NCBI GenBank assembly: GCA_012932295.1 | Contig: JAAONU010000004.1 | Span: 25,540,804-25,604,803, forward strand | DNA from: Cyclina sinensis | Taxonomy: Eukaryota > Mollusca > Bivalvia > Venerida > Veneridae | Reading direction: 5' to 3' | Length of the DNA stretch: 64,000 nucleotides | The notes under the pieces: model-generated | Databases searched by the model: none | Told to the model about the DNA's origin: nothing | The model's input: the letters and a program-made list of their open reading frames with translations, nothing else | In this document: piece by piece, positions 43,972 through 55,881 of the stretch | Layout of the letters: every line of letters starts with the position of its first letter | Position numbering within the stretch: position 1 is the stretch's first letter | Made by a program: the position numbers and the translations under genes

Positions 43972-44116
43972 GTAGGGGGTTTTGTCCACTCTGATAAATC
44001 CATGAAGGGGGTTTTGTCCACTCTGTTAAAACAGTGTAGGGGGTTTTGTCCACTCTGTTTAAACAGTGTAGGGGGTTTTGTCTACTCTATAAAAACAGTG
44101 TAGGGGGTTTTGTCCA
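43972..44116. repeat. 32-bp tandem repeat with GTAGGGGGTTTTGTCCACTC core
   Basis: Units start at 43972, 44004, 44036, 44068 and 44100, an exact 32-bp period, about 4.5 copies. The junction of units 3 and 4 contains the palindrome CTGTTTAAACAG. The 62-codon frame across it is the repeat translated. Confidence 0.85.
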
Positions 44117-45084
44117 TATATAATACATATTTAAAAAGAAAAAAATATTCATATTATAACACAATTCAATCAAAAGATATTTGCAATACAATCAGAAAAA
44201 GTACAATACACACAAAAAATATATACAGAATAACACGTGTTTGTCAAATTGTCAGTTTGACTAGTCTGTTTTTGAGGAGACTTTCCTTAACCAATGCCTT
44301 AGTACGGCCAGAAATTATAGCTGCTATCCAGTCAGGCAAAAATGGGTTGCAACGTAAAGTTTGGACCAAAACTCTCACCAGTTACCGCTATCAGGTGGCC
44401 TTTATGTTGGATGTACACAAACACAGAGAACGATTTCTTAATCATTTTTCCTATTTTTAGGCTTTGTGACAAGGTCAGACTAATAGTTGAAGGGATTAAA
44501 TATTCACATTATAACAGTACGATCATTGTAACACAATTTACAGAAACGATTCTAAGTATGCCACACAGAGTCAAATGCAAATCACACAATGTCATTCTGA
44601 ATTGGCTAGATAATACAGTATTTTTAAAAGCCTTTATTACATATGAACATATGGGTAGACAATATGTTACTCTAAGAACGGGATAAATTTTTGGCTCAGA
44701 CTATATCGAATAAGATTGTTACACAATGAATACATTTGCAAAAACGTAGAAGACAATTCCGTGATATTGTCATTATGCTTTAGAATACTTATATCAAGGT
44801 CCGTCTATTCTTGTGCACAAATAGTGAACAAGATATGTTACACGTGATCAAGTTTTCAAGTCAGTTGTAATCGAGAGTTTCTCTAAAAAGAACTGTCAGA
44901 TGTCCTCCAGTTTCATGTTACTATTAAACACGTTGTATGTTTATTGCTTACAGGCGGCTGGCAAAACCTTATACAAAACAACAAACAAATATTGATATTT
45001 ATAAGTTGAATTCATACTGGCCTTGTTATTAGGCCAAAAGTATCCATATTAAGCTGAAATTGTAGGCCAATACGGCTGTCTGAA
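44117..45084. other. No supported gene
   Basis: Overlapping frames of about 115 codons (44,110-44,686) have no domain or splice context and look like chance. Confidence 0.35.
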
Positions 45085-46683
45085 GATCTGTTATAGATCT
45101 GTCGTTCACTGTAAAGATGGTAGACAAGATCCTGCTTGGTATAGTTAAAGGTTTAGCCATTATCCGGTTATATATCTGTTGTGCGCTGTGAAGATGGTAG
45201 ACAAGATCCTGATTGGTATAGTTAAATTTAGCCATTATCCGGTTATGTATCTGTTGTTTGCTGTGAATATGGTAGACAAGATCCTTAGCACCTTGGTATA
45301 GTTATAGTTCAGTCACTATCCGGTTATATATCTGTTGTTTGCTGTGAATATGGTAGACAAGATCCTTAGCACCTTGGTATAGTAATAGTTTAGCCATTAT
45401 CCGGTTATATATCTGTTGTTTGCTGTGAATATGGTAGACAAGATCCTTAGCACCTTGGTATAGTAATAGTTTAGTTATTATCCGGTTATATATCTGTTGT
45501 TCGCTGTGAAGATGGTAGACAAGATCCTTAGCACCTTGGTATAGTAATAGTTTAGTTATTATCCGGTTATATATCTGTTGTTTGCTGTGAAGATGGTAGA
45601 CAAGATCCTGCTTGGTATAGTAATAGTTTAGTTATTATCCGGTTATATATCTGTTGTTCGCTGTGAAGATGGTAGACAAGATCCTTAGCACCTTGGTATA
45701 GTAATAGTTTAGTTATTATCCGGTTATATATCTGTTGTTTGCTGTGAAGATGGTAGACAAGATCCTTAGCACCTTGGTATAGTTAGTTACAGTTTAGTCA
45801 TTATCCGATTATATATCTGTTGTTCGCTGTGAATATGGTAGACAAGATCCTTAGCACCTTGGTATAGTTATAGTTTAACCATTATCCGGTTATATATCTG
45901 TTGTTTGCTGTGAAGATGGTAGACAAGATCCTGCTTGGTATAGTTATAGTTTAGTCATTATCCGGTTATATATCTGTTGTTCGCTGTGAAGATGGTAGAC
46001 AAGATCCTTAGCACCTTGGTATAGTAATAGTTTAGTTATTATCCGGTTATATATCTGTTGTTCGCTGTGAAGATGGTAGACAAGATCCTTAGCACCTTGG
46101 TATAGTAATAGTTTAGTTATTATCCGGTTATATATCTGTTGTTTGCTGTGAAGATGGTAGACAAGATCCTGCTTGGTATAGTAATAGTTTAGTTATTATC
46201 CGGTTATATATCTGTTGTTCGCTGTGAAGATGGTAGACAAGATCCTTAGCACCTTGGTATAGTAATAGTTTAGTTATTATCCGGTTATATATCTGTTGTT
46301 TGCTGTGAAGATGGTAGACAAGATCCTTAGCACCTTGGTATAGTTAGTTACAGTTTAGTCATTATCCGATTATATATCTGTTGTTCGCTGTGAATATGGT
46401 AGACAAGATCCTTAGCACCTTGGTATAGTTATAGTTTAACCATTATCCGGTTATATATCTGTTGTTTGCTGTGAATATGGTAGACAAGATCCTGCTTGGT
46501 ATAGTTATAGTTTAGCCATTATCCGGTTATATTGTTGTTGTGCGCTGTGAAGATGGTAGACAAGATCCTTAGCACCTTGGTATAGTTAGTTACAGTTTAG
46601 TCATTATCCGATTATATATCTGTTGTTCGCTGTGGCAATGGTAGACAAGATCCTAAGCACCTTGGTATAGTAATAGTTTAGTC
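45085..46683. repeat. Minisatellite, subfamily A, about 20 units of 76-81 bp
   Basis: Units read 'ttatccggttatatatctg', 'ttg[t/c]ttgctgtgaagatgg', 'tagacaagatcc', then either 'ttagcaccttgg' or 'tgcttgg', then 'tatag'. Seven consecutive units (from about 45,480) recur as a block 561 bp later: the diagnostic variant 'agttagttacag' sits at 45781 and 46342. No long open frame. Confidence 0.95.
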
Positions 46684-49600
46684 ATGCTGTGCCAGTTATG
46701 GATCTGTTGGTCGCTGTGAAGATTGTAGACAAGATCCTGCTTGGTATAGTCATAACATTTTATCATGCTGTACCGATTATTGATCTGTTGTTTGCTGTGA
46801 AGATGGTAGACAAGATCCTGCTTGGTATAGTTATAACATTTTATCATGCTGTACCGGTTATGGATCTGTTGTTTGCTGTGAAGATGGTAGAACAGATTCT
46901 GCTTGGTATAGTTATAACATTTTATCATGCTGTACCGGTTATGGATTTGTTGTTTGCTGTGAAGATGGTAGAACAGATTCTGCTTGGTATAGTTATAACA
47001 TTTTATCATGCTGTACCGGTTATGGATCTGTTGTTTGCTGTGAAGATGGTAGACAAGATCCTGCTTGGTATAGTTATAACATTTTATCATGCTGTACCGG
47101 TTATGGATCTGTTGTTTGCTGTGAAGATGGTAGAACAGATTCTGCTTGGTATAGTTATAACATTTTATCATGCTGTACCGGTTATGGATCTGTTGTTTGC
47201 TGTGAAGATGGTAGAACAGATTCTGCTTGGTATAGTTATAACATTTTATCATGCTGTACCGGTTATGGATCTGTTGTTTGCTGTGAAGATGGTAGACAAG
47301 ATCCTGCTTGGTATAGTTAAAACATTTTATCATGCTGTACCGGTTATGGATTTGTTGTTTGCTGTGAAGATGGTAGAACAGATTCTGCTTGGTATAGTTA
47401 TAACATTTTATCATGCTGTACCGGTTATGGATCTGTTGTTTGCTGTGAAGATGGTAGACAAGATCTTGCTTGGTATAGTTAAAACATTTTATCATGCTGT
47501 ACCGGTTATGGATTTGTTGTTTGCTGTGAAGATGGTAGAACAGATCTTGCTTGGTATAGTTATAACATTTTATCATGCTGTACCGGTTATGGATTTGTTG
47601 TTTGCTGTGAAGATGGTAGAACAGATTCTGCTTGATATAGTTATAACATTTTATCATGCTGTACCGGTTATGGATCTGTTGTTTGCTGTGAAGATGGTAG
47701 ACCAGATCTTGCTTGGTATAGTTATAACATTTTATCATGCTGTACCGGTTATGGATTTGTTGTTTGCTGTGAAGATGGTAGAACAGATCTTGCTTGGTAT
47801 AGTTAAAACATTTTATCATGCTGTACCGGTTATGGATTTGTTGTTTGCTGTGAAGATGGTAGACCAGATCCTGCTTGGTATAGTTATAACATTTTATCAT
47901 GCTGTACCGGTTATGGATCTGTTGTTTGCTGTGAAGATGGTAGACCAGATCTTGCTTGGTATAGTTATAACATTTTATCATGCTGTACCGGTTATGGATT
48001 TGTTGTTTGCTGTGAAGATGGTAGAACAGATTCTGCTTGGTATAGTTATAACATTTTATCATGCTGTACCGGTTATGGATCTGTTGTTTGCTGTGAAGAT
48101 GGTAGACAAGATCCTGCTTGGTATAGTTATAACATTTTATCATGCTGTGCCGGTTATGGATTTGTTGTTTGCTGTGAAGATGGTAGAACAGATTCTGCTT
48201 GGTATAGTTATAACATTTTATCATGCTGTACCGGTTATGGATTTGTTGTTTGCTGTGAAGATGGTAGAACAGATTCTGCTTGGTATAGTTATAACATTTT
48301 ATCATGCTGTACCGGTTATGGATTTGTTGTTTGCTGTGAAGATGGTAGAACAGATTCTGCTTGGTATAGTTATAACATTTTATCATGCTGTACCGGTTAT
48401 GGATTTGTTGTTCGCTGTGAAGATGGTAGACAAGATCCTGCTTGGTATAGTTATAATATTTTATCATGCTGTGCCGGTTATGGATTTGTTGTTTGCTGTG
48501 AAGATGGTAGACAAGATCCTGCTTGGTATAGTTATAATATTTTATCATGCTGTGCCGGTTATGGATCTGTTGTTTGCTGTGAAGATGGTAGACAAGATCC
48601 TGCTTGGTATAGTTATAATATTTTATCATGCTGTACCGGTTATGGATTTGTTGTTTGCTGTGAAGATGGTAGACAAGATCCTGCTTGGTATAGTTATAAC
48701 ATTTTATCATGCTGTACCGATTATTGATCTGTTGTTTGCTGTGAAGATGGTAGACAAGATCCTGCTTGGTATAGTTATAACATTTTATCATGCTGTACCG
48801 GTTATGGATCTGTTGTTTGCTGTGAAGATGGTAGACAAGATCCTGCTTGGTATAGTTATAATATTTTATCATGCTGTACCGATTATTGATCTGTTGTTTG
48901 CTGTGAAGATGGTAGACAAGATCCTGCTTGGTATAGTTATAACATTTTATCATGCTGTACCGGTTATGGATCTGTTGTTTGCTGTGAAGATGGTAGACAA
49001 GATCCTGCTTGGTATAGTTATAATATTTTATCATGCTGTGCCGGTTATGGATCTGTTGTTTGCTGTGAAGATGGTAGACAAGATCCTGCTTGGTATAGTT
49101 ATAATATTTTATCATGCTGTACCGGTTATGGATTTGTTGTTTGCTGTGAAGATGGTAGACAAGATCCTGCTTAGTATAGTTATAATATTTTATCATGCTG
49201 TACCGGTTATGGATTTGTTGTTTGCTGTGAAGATGGTAGACAAGATCCTGCTTGGTATAGTTATAACATTTTATCATGCTGTACCGGTTATGGATCTGTT
49301 GTTTGCTGTGAAGATGGTAGACAAGATCCTGCTTAGTATAGTTATAATATTTTATCATGCTGTGCCGGTTATGGATTTGTTGTTTGCTGTGAAGATGGTA
49401 GACAAGATCCTGCTTGGTATAGTTATAATATTTTATCATGCTGTGCCGGTTATGGATTTGTTGTTTGCTGTGAAGATGGTAGACAAGATCCTGCTTGGTA
49501 TAGTTATAATATTTTATCATGCTGTGCCGGTTATGGATTTGTTGTTTGCTGTGAAGATGGTAGACAAGATCCTGCTTAGTATAGTTATAATATTTTATCA

Positions 49601-50030
49601 TGCTGTGCCGGTTATGGATTTGTTGTTTGCTGTGAAGATGGTAGACAAGATCCTGCTTGGTATAGTTATAATATTTTATCATGCTGTGCCGGTTATGGAT
49701 TTGTTGTTTGCTGTGAAGATGGTAGACAAGATCCTGCTTGGTATAGTTATAATATTTTATCATGCTGTGCCGGTTATGGATCTGTTGTTTGCTGTGAAGA
49801 TGGTAGACAAGATCCTGCTTGGTATAGTTATAATATTTTATCATGCTGTACCGGTTATGGATTTGTTGTTTGCTGTGAAGATGGTAGACAAGATCCTGCT
49901 TAGTATAGTTATAATATTTTATCATGCTGTGCCGGTTATGGATTTGTTGTTTGCTGTGAAGATGGTAGACAAGATCCTGCTTGGTACAGTTATAAAATTT
50001 TAATTATGCTGTACCGGTTATGATCGGTGA
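46684..50030. repeat. Minisatellite, subfamily B, about 41 units of 81 bp
   Basis: The unit is 'ttttatcatgctgtaccgg', 'ttatggatctgttgtttgct', 'gtgaagatggtagacaagat', 'cctgcttggtatagttataa', 'ca'. As 81 is a multiple of three and the unit lacks stops in one frame on each strand, two ORFs of about 1,100 codons run through it on opposite strands. Variants are clustered: 'gaacagattctg' units dominate 46,880-48,370, and 'gacaagatcctg...ataatatt' units dominate 48,420-49,990. This indicates local unequal exchange. Confidence 0.97.
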
Positions 50031-50350
50031 AGATTGAAGACCAATTTTAATTACGCTGTACCTGTTTTGGATCTGTTGTTTGCTGTGAAGATAGTAGACA
50101 AGATCCTTGGCACCTGTGTACTGGCTTCAGTTGGAATAGTGAAAGCAAATATAATCCACCTGATTTATAATTTGACGTCATTTAGATTTTTTTTTCGTTT
50201 AAAAAGCTGTTCTTTTGATAGATCTGTAACTGTTGTTTGCAAATGAAAATGAAGGACAGAATAAATAGCACCTACTTCTTTGTTTCAGTTAAATCATGAT
50301 ATAGTTATTTGTGATCTGTTGTTTGCTGTATAGACTGTGGACAAGACATT
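50031..50350. repeat. Degenerate edge of the minisatellite
   Basis: Further, increasingly diverged copies ('gatctgttgtttgctgtgaa' at about 50,069; 'gatctgttgtttgctgtata' at about 50,313), as expected at the edge of an array where homogenisation fails. Confidence 0.7.
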
Positions 50351-51540
50351 TCAAAATTGATACATGCATTAGATTCAGAGTACTTTTTTGTTTGTTTATT
50401 TCATCGGCATCTTATAATTTTTTATCACTGTCTTGCAGTATTTGACAATATATTTCGAACTGGTTATACCATCCCAAAACGGCCAGAGTTTAATAAATTC
50501 CGTCTTCTTTGTGAAATTGCTGATTCTGCATTATCCAGCTATTCTAATACAAGACGAAATATAGCACAAAACCTCCGCATTGTATTTCATACAGAAATGA
50601 AACATTTTTTTGCGAATACATTTGTCAGCACCTTTGTGGCATGTACATAAGCGTTTCTGTAAATTTAAGGGTTTAATACATAAATCTGCACAATCATGTT
50701 TTATCACGCTAATGGGTTGGGTGATGACCAGGTCTGGCAAGGTTAGCGACATCAAGACACCTATATTTTTCAGTCAAAATCTAACTAAATGTATTTCGAA
50801 TATGAAAGTGTCATTGTAAGAGTATTGACAATAAACTAATGGTTGTGTCACAAATGCATGATATAAAATGAATATCATGAAGAACAGATATTCTGGTTGT
50901 TTAATGAATACAAGACTGATATACATTTTCGTTAAAAATCTTTTGCAAAAATGAGAACAGTTCATTTTTTGTGGTTCAGCTGTCTTAGTGTAATTAATGC
51001 ACGCGCTCAGTTTTATTGAAAAATACTTACTTCCAAACTTTCGAAATTCCACGTATAATACAAGGGGTCACAATTCAGACGTTTTTGGAACAATTGACTG
51101 TAACACTAAGATCTACATTCTAAAGACAAATAATAAAATGAGCAGATAAATAAACAACTGACTGAAAATATTTATCTTAGACGACAAAATATTTTTTTCT
51201 GTTACAAAAAAAAACTGATTTATACAACTTACAATACCTGCGCATTAGTAAATCTGTTTTAAATATATTACAGTTGCGTCGACGCCTTGAACTTATTAAA
51301 AAAATCACTCGAATTGCTTTTAAAATCAGAGAAAAATATCACACGTAACACGATCCAATTTAAAAAGGGATTTTCCAACAAGTCCCGAAAAAATGCTCAT
51401 TTTAAGCAAATTTCGTCTGGTTAAACAGGCTAAATAGGCTTTTTTCATGGGTTGAGACAAAACAACAACTCACTTCTGTAAATCACATGCTTTCACACAG
51501 CATATAAACAGAAAATAACCGAAAAATTCATAACATAATT
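50351..51540. other. No supported gene; weak exon-like frame at 50,438-50,650
   Basis: A good acceptor-like 'cactgtcttgcag' ends at 50,437 and is followed by a 70-codon open frame (FDNIFRTGYTIPKRPEFNKF and onward) to a stop at 50,650. No domain is recognised and there is no upstream partner exon. Might be a terminal exon or chance. Confidence 0.2.
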
Positions 51541-51544
51541 TAAT

Positions 51545-52180
51545 TCTTTTAGAATATTCTAAACAAAGAAACATTTTCTTAGGACATTCTAAAAACACCT
51601 GTTTTACTCTTAATATATACATAATCAGATATATTCTTTAGATCGTTCTAAAAAGAAAAACGAAAAATTCGAAAAAGAATAGAAATCAGATTTTTTTTCT
51701 TTAGAACGTTCTAAAAAGAAAAACGAAAGGTCGAAAAAAAATAGAAATCAGATTTCATTCTTTAGAACATTCTGAAGACTAAGCGCGCAAAAGATGAAAA
51801 ACAACAAAATCAGATTTCATTTTAGAACATTCTAAGACAAACAACGAAAAGTTGAAAAAAAACATAAATGAAATTCCATTCTTTAGAACGTTCTAAAAAC
51901 GAAAAAGTTGAAAAAGGACATCAATCAAATTCATTCTCTTGAACGTTCTAAGAACGAAATACAAAAAAAAGTTGAAAAAATACATGAATCAAATTTCATT
52001 CTTTAGAACGTTCTAAAACAGAAAAGTTGAAAAATAACAAAAACATATTTCATTCTTTAGAACGTTCTAAGAAAAGAAAAACGAAAATGTCGAAAAAGAA
52101 TAGCAATCAGATTTCAGTCTTTAGAACATTCTAAAGACTAAGAGCGCAAAGGATGAAAAACAACAAACTCAGATTTCATT
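51545..52180. repeat. About 60-bp tandem array with TTTAGAACGTTCTAAA palindromes
   Basis: Eleven palindrome-centred units at about 51548, 51578, 51637, 51700, 51761, 51821, 51882, 51937, 52002, 52056 and 52120. The core is TTTAGAACGTTCTAAA or one to three changes from it; the A-rich spacers ('gaaaaagttgaaaaa', 'cagatttcattc') vary more in length and sequence. Units at 51700-51790 and 52056-52150 are more like each other than like their neighbours, suggesting a 6-unit block duplication. Confidence 0.9.
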
Positions 52181-53847
52181 CGTATATTATTATTTTTTAT
52201 ACCTTTCAACTGAGGCTGATTACAGCCGAAGCTTAACAGGTCGTAGATATCAATGTTTGCTGTCACCGATCTCGATACGGAATTATTTGGCTGTTATTGA
52301 TATAACAGAAATAGTTGTTAAAGTCAAAGAAATTTTCATTGGAAGACTGTCTTTATACGTTTTGTAATTTCTTGATTCTTCCCAATCTGGGACTTTTCAA
52401 ACTAACATACATTTCGGTTTCGGTGCAATATTTTCAGTAACTGACTGCATAACATTGTTGTTTTATCAAAATGATGCCTCGATTTTGTCGTACGTGTTGG
52501 TCCGCCCATCCTCATTTTCATTCTTGTTAAAATAGTCTGGTTCCATTTTCAAACATCTTGGGTTTTTTTTTCTGCTGTGACAGTTACCTTGATGGTACTT
52601 TACCAAAAAAGCCTGCTTGGTCTTGTTTGTTTCGTTTCTGTTCGCCAAAACGGCATAACTGTTTAATTGTTTAAGTCTGGTTTAAACGACACTAATGTGA
52701 ACTAAATTATTTATGTAAATCAGTTTTCTTCAGTCTCCTGAAACGATAAATCATTGGATGCTTTCGTCCCACTAATTACAGACATATGCATAATCATCAT
52801 CATCATCATCATCATCATCAACAATAACAACATCAACATCATCATTACCAATACTAACAACAACAATTATAAAGATATACATGCAATCATAAACAATAAT
52901 TGAAGCCAATGTAGCAGTTTCAAAATGCGGTTGCTTTCAACAACAGATTAGAAGATTTCGTTATAGTGTTATGATAAGACACTTGCTTTGTATATCTCAG
53001 ATGTTTAAGACATTGTTAATTACTCAGAGTTGATATTTATCCTTAAATTCACAGCTGCTAGCATACTAATTAAGCTGTCAAAGTAATCAGGAAAAGCAGT
53101 AATAAGATAGCACTAAGAATCGGATCTCTATATAAAATGTCATCAAGTTCTCGACGGATCGTATGTGATAAGGGGAGCAACTCTTACATGCCTGTTTTCT
53201 GCTCCATGTTTTCCTTAAATATAAAGGAAATGTATAATAACTGATTTCTTAAAATGACATTGCGTTCTTTGAATTTATTGAATACCGAAAACCTCGTTTA
53301 GTTTTAAATCTTTTTATCACATACTTGTAATTTTATTTTTTATCTTTATGGTTTGTTGTGATAGGCAGTGAATTATAATGACCGAACTCGATTTTGTAGT
53401 AAAAATGTATACAAGAAAAAGGTAGTTTTATATACAAGTCACAATAAATCCATGTATCTTATAAATACATTTTTTGGAATATCACTGACATAATTTGATA
53501 TATCTCATTGAAACAATAAATATTGTTTATAATATTTTCAACATATTTCACTTATAATAACAAAAAGCTTGTGTGTCGGAAAAAAAACAAGTTTAACTCA
53601 TTTATGTACTCTACTGTTTCATATGCGAATAACCAGAAACATTGCCGGCTAACAACATTTAGAATTAAACAGCTTATTGAAAAGAAATATTTTCTTTTAT
53701 TGTTCCTTTATAAAATATAATTCCAATTTTATGAAAAAAGCTAAAAGGACAGTTATGGTACAATTAAAAAAAGTCAGAAAAAAGTCGTGACGTTTTGGTG
53801 GATTTAATCTTAACAGCAGACGGCATATTGGGCATGCGCAGACATCT
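52181..53847. other. No supported gene; contains (ATC)n at 52,794-52,822
   Basis: Apart from a trinucleotide ATC run followed by degenerate AAC/ATC repeats up to about 52,870, nothing was recognised. The 60-codon minus-strand frame at 52,466-52,648 has no domain. Confidence 0.4.
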
Positions 53848-54115
53848 GCAATTTTTTTGTAATAATGTCAACCTGTGGGTAATTGAAAATATTCTGGGCA
53901 GAACTTTAACGGTCAGACGAACAAAAGTGATCACACTGATGTTTGTGTGGCACGAACTTCCCTCCATTCGGTGAAAGGCGTCGTTTCATGGAGTGTTCAT
54001 GTGGTAAATTACCTTTCATCCATGACGGTCACGACTCGGACACCACTGATGTCGGCCCGGATAGACGGAGAGCTGACTTTCTGCTTTTCGTTATGATGCA
54101 AGGGCTTCCTTGTCT
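53848..54115 (+). pseudogene. Fragment related to the 39.6-40.0 kb Tc1-like copy
   Basis: Aligns with the reverse complement of about 39,700-40,000: shared 'ttttgtaataat', 'tctgggcag', 'ggtcacactg'/'gatcacactg' and 'gtttcatggagtgt.catgt', then 'aatg/gatgt.ggc.cgg..agac'. Identity is perhaps 65-70% by eye. It keeps an open frame of 71 codons (53,943-54,158), but this is not the frame giving the HTH-like peptides. An old transposon remnant. Confidence 0.4.
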
Positions 54116-54529
54116 AATTGGGTTATTTCAAGAACTGTGTTTGAATGTAACAATGTAGTTTCCATAGTATGTATAGTTTTAAATACAATTACCTGTTGAA
54201 TCACGTGATCATTGCAGACTCTAAATGAAAGTAATGCTATAAAGATTTTAAGTCTCTTTAACGACGTGTGTTTGAAGAAGAAGAATAGAAAGAGTTTTAG
54301 TAACAACAAACATTTTCTTTTTTGCAGATAATTTCGTATAAAACAGCATTCTAAAGGAATTTGTATTATATTGTTATTTTACTCACCTCTGATTGGTCAA
54401 GACATGCTCTTTGCTTAGAGACTGGTCTGATCACGTGATTCTACGTTTTTATATTTCACTAGCATAACTTAATCAGTAAAACAAAGCGCCTGAATAATTT
54501 TTTTTTGTTCTGTCTTTTCTCTTTTCTAG

Positions 54530-54615
54530 GTGTTTCGGTCAGCTACGGGAAAGTCTAAAATGGTACCTATTGTGAGTGCTCTATCTAACAAGTACACGGA
54601 AAATGCGAACAATGT
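54530..54615 (+). other. Orphan exon-like segment
   Basis: A pyrimidine-rich tract ends in 'cttttctag', then come 86 bases open in one frame (VFRSATGKSKMVPIVSALSN ...), then donor gtaagc. Base composition is richer in GC than the flanks. No partner exon or domain was found, so function is unknown. Confidence 0.25.
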
Positions 54616-55881
54616 GGTAAGCCATTTGTAAATTTATTTCGAGAAATACTTTAGAATATTCGGAAACAAAAATGGTGCATAAACCAATTTAGATTAAAAA
54701 AAAACATATGTTTGCAAGTTTAGTATGTGGACAATTTCATTTTGCGAGTATAATTTTGTGGACACACGGTCTCTCATAATAATTATCAGAATGTCTTATT
54801 TTTTAGCGAATTATGAACCGGTATTTGCTAAAATGTATAAATAAATCATCCTGGTACAAATCGTATCTAAACATACATATTAAATGAAAATTTACCATAC
54901 ACTCATATATGCTGATAAATAGATTGGTAACGTATACATTACAATCTGGTTAAGCAATTCATTTATAATTCAGGCATTGTATTTTAGGCAAGTAACAGTG
55001 TAGGGAAGACTTTATCCAGTGGACAATGGTACTTTCTGAATGGGCTTTGTCTTTCTGAACTTTAAACCAGTCTTCATTCTTTGTTAAAAGGTATTGCTTT
55101 CTTATTTTATTTGACCAATCCTGACTCACAAAATATTTTAAACGGGAAAATCAAACTGTTGTGGGACGCGAGCTTTGTTATTCTATAAGAATCGCCTCCA
55201 AATAGCAGACTAAGAATTATCTTAGAATTTTAGTTGTTTCGAAGAGAAAACTGTAAAATAATACGCCTAAAGTGTCTCTTTTTTGTACGTTAAAACCCTA
55301 ACTTTTCGTTGGTTTTACATATTGACATTTCAAAATGATTACTCCAGAACACAGAATCAAGAACATGAACTATAAATCTTGCGTTTTTCCCAGATCTATT
55401 AGGGGAAGTTTTAAAAAAACGCATGATGGATATTATGTTCTCCAACATTGAATTACATTTCAGTTATCGAACGAAAACATTAACGCTACTATGAACGGCC
55501 CAAACAATATTTTTATTATGTTTTATTGACAAACGAAAATATTGAAAAGAAGGCAATTATTATAGACAAAGTCTGGTTGAAAGAAGCATAGGGACGACTT
55601 CCGCAGTGCTTGTTTAATGGTCTTCCGAAATGCAAAGTCAAATACACAATAACAAGTGGTGATAAGAAAATACCGCGTGATAAATTGACATTTCTGTAGA
55701 AATTACTGAAAAATCGAAGTTGAGTGTTCATATCTTAAACTTTAAGGTTAATGCTAGTACATAATTCACTATCGTTTAACAAGCATTCTTTTATATCTCA
55801 ATAACACATTCTTAAATTACATCTTCTATAGATATATGATGAATAGAATTTCTTAGAACCTATGATTCAGAACTGATCATT
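54616..55881. other. No supported gene
   Basis: A+T-rich, no recognised feature. Confidence 0.35.

Noticed and set aside
44110..44686. Overlapping ORFs of 114-116 codons as a gene
   Set aside because: They lie in different frames, with no domain, no splice context and a composition like the flanks.
46653..50003. Two giant ORFs (1,090 aa minus; 1,104 aa plus) as genuine proteins
   Set aside because: Both are translations of the same 81-bp tandem repeat; a multiple-of-three unit without stops is enough to produce them. There are no splice, promoter or non-repeat coding flanks.
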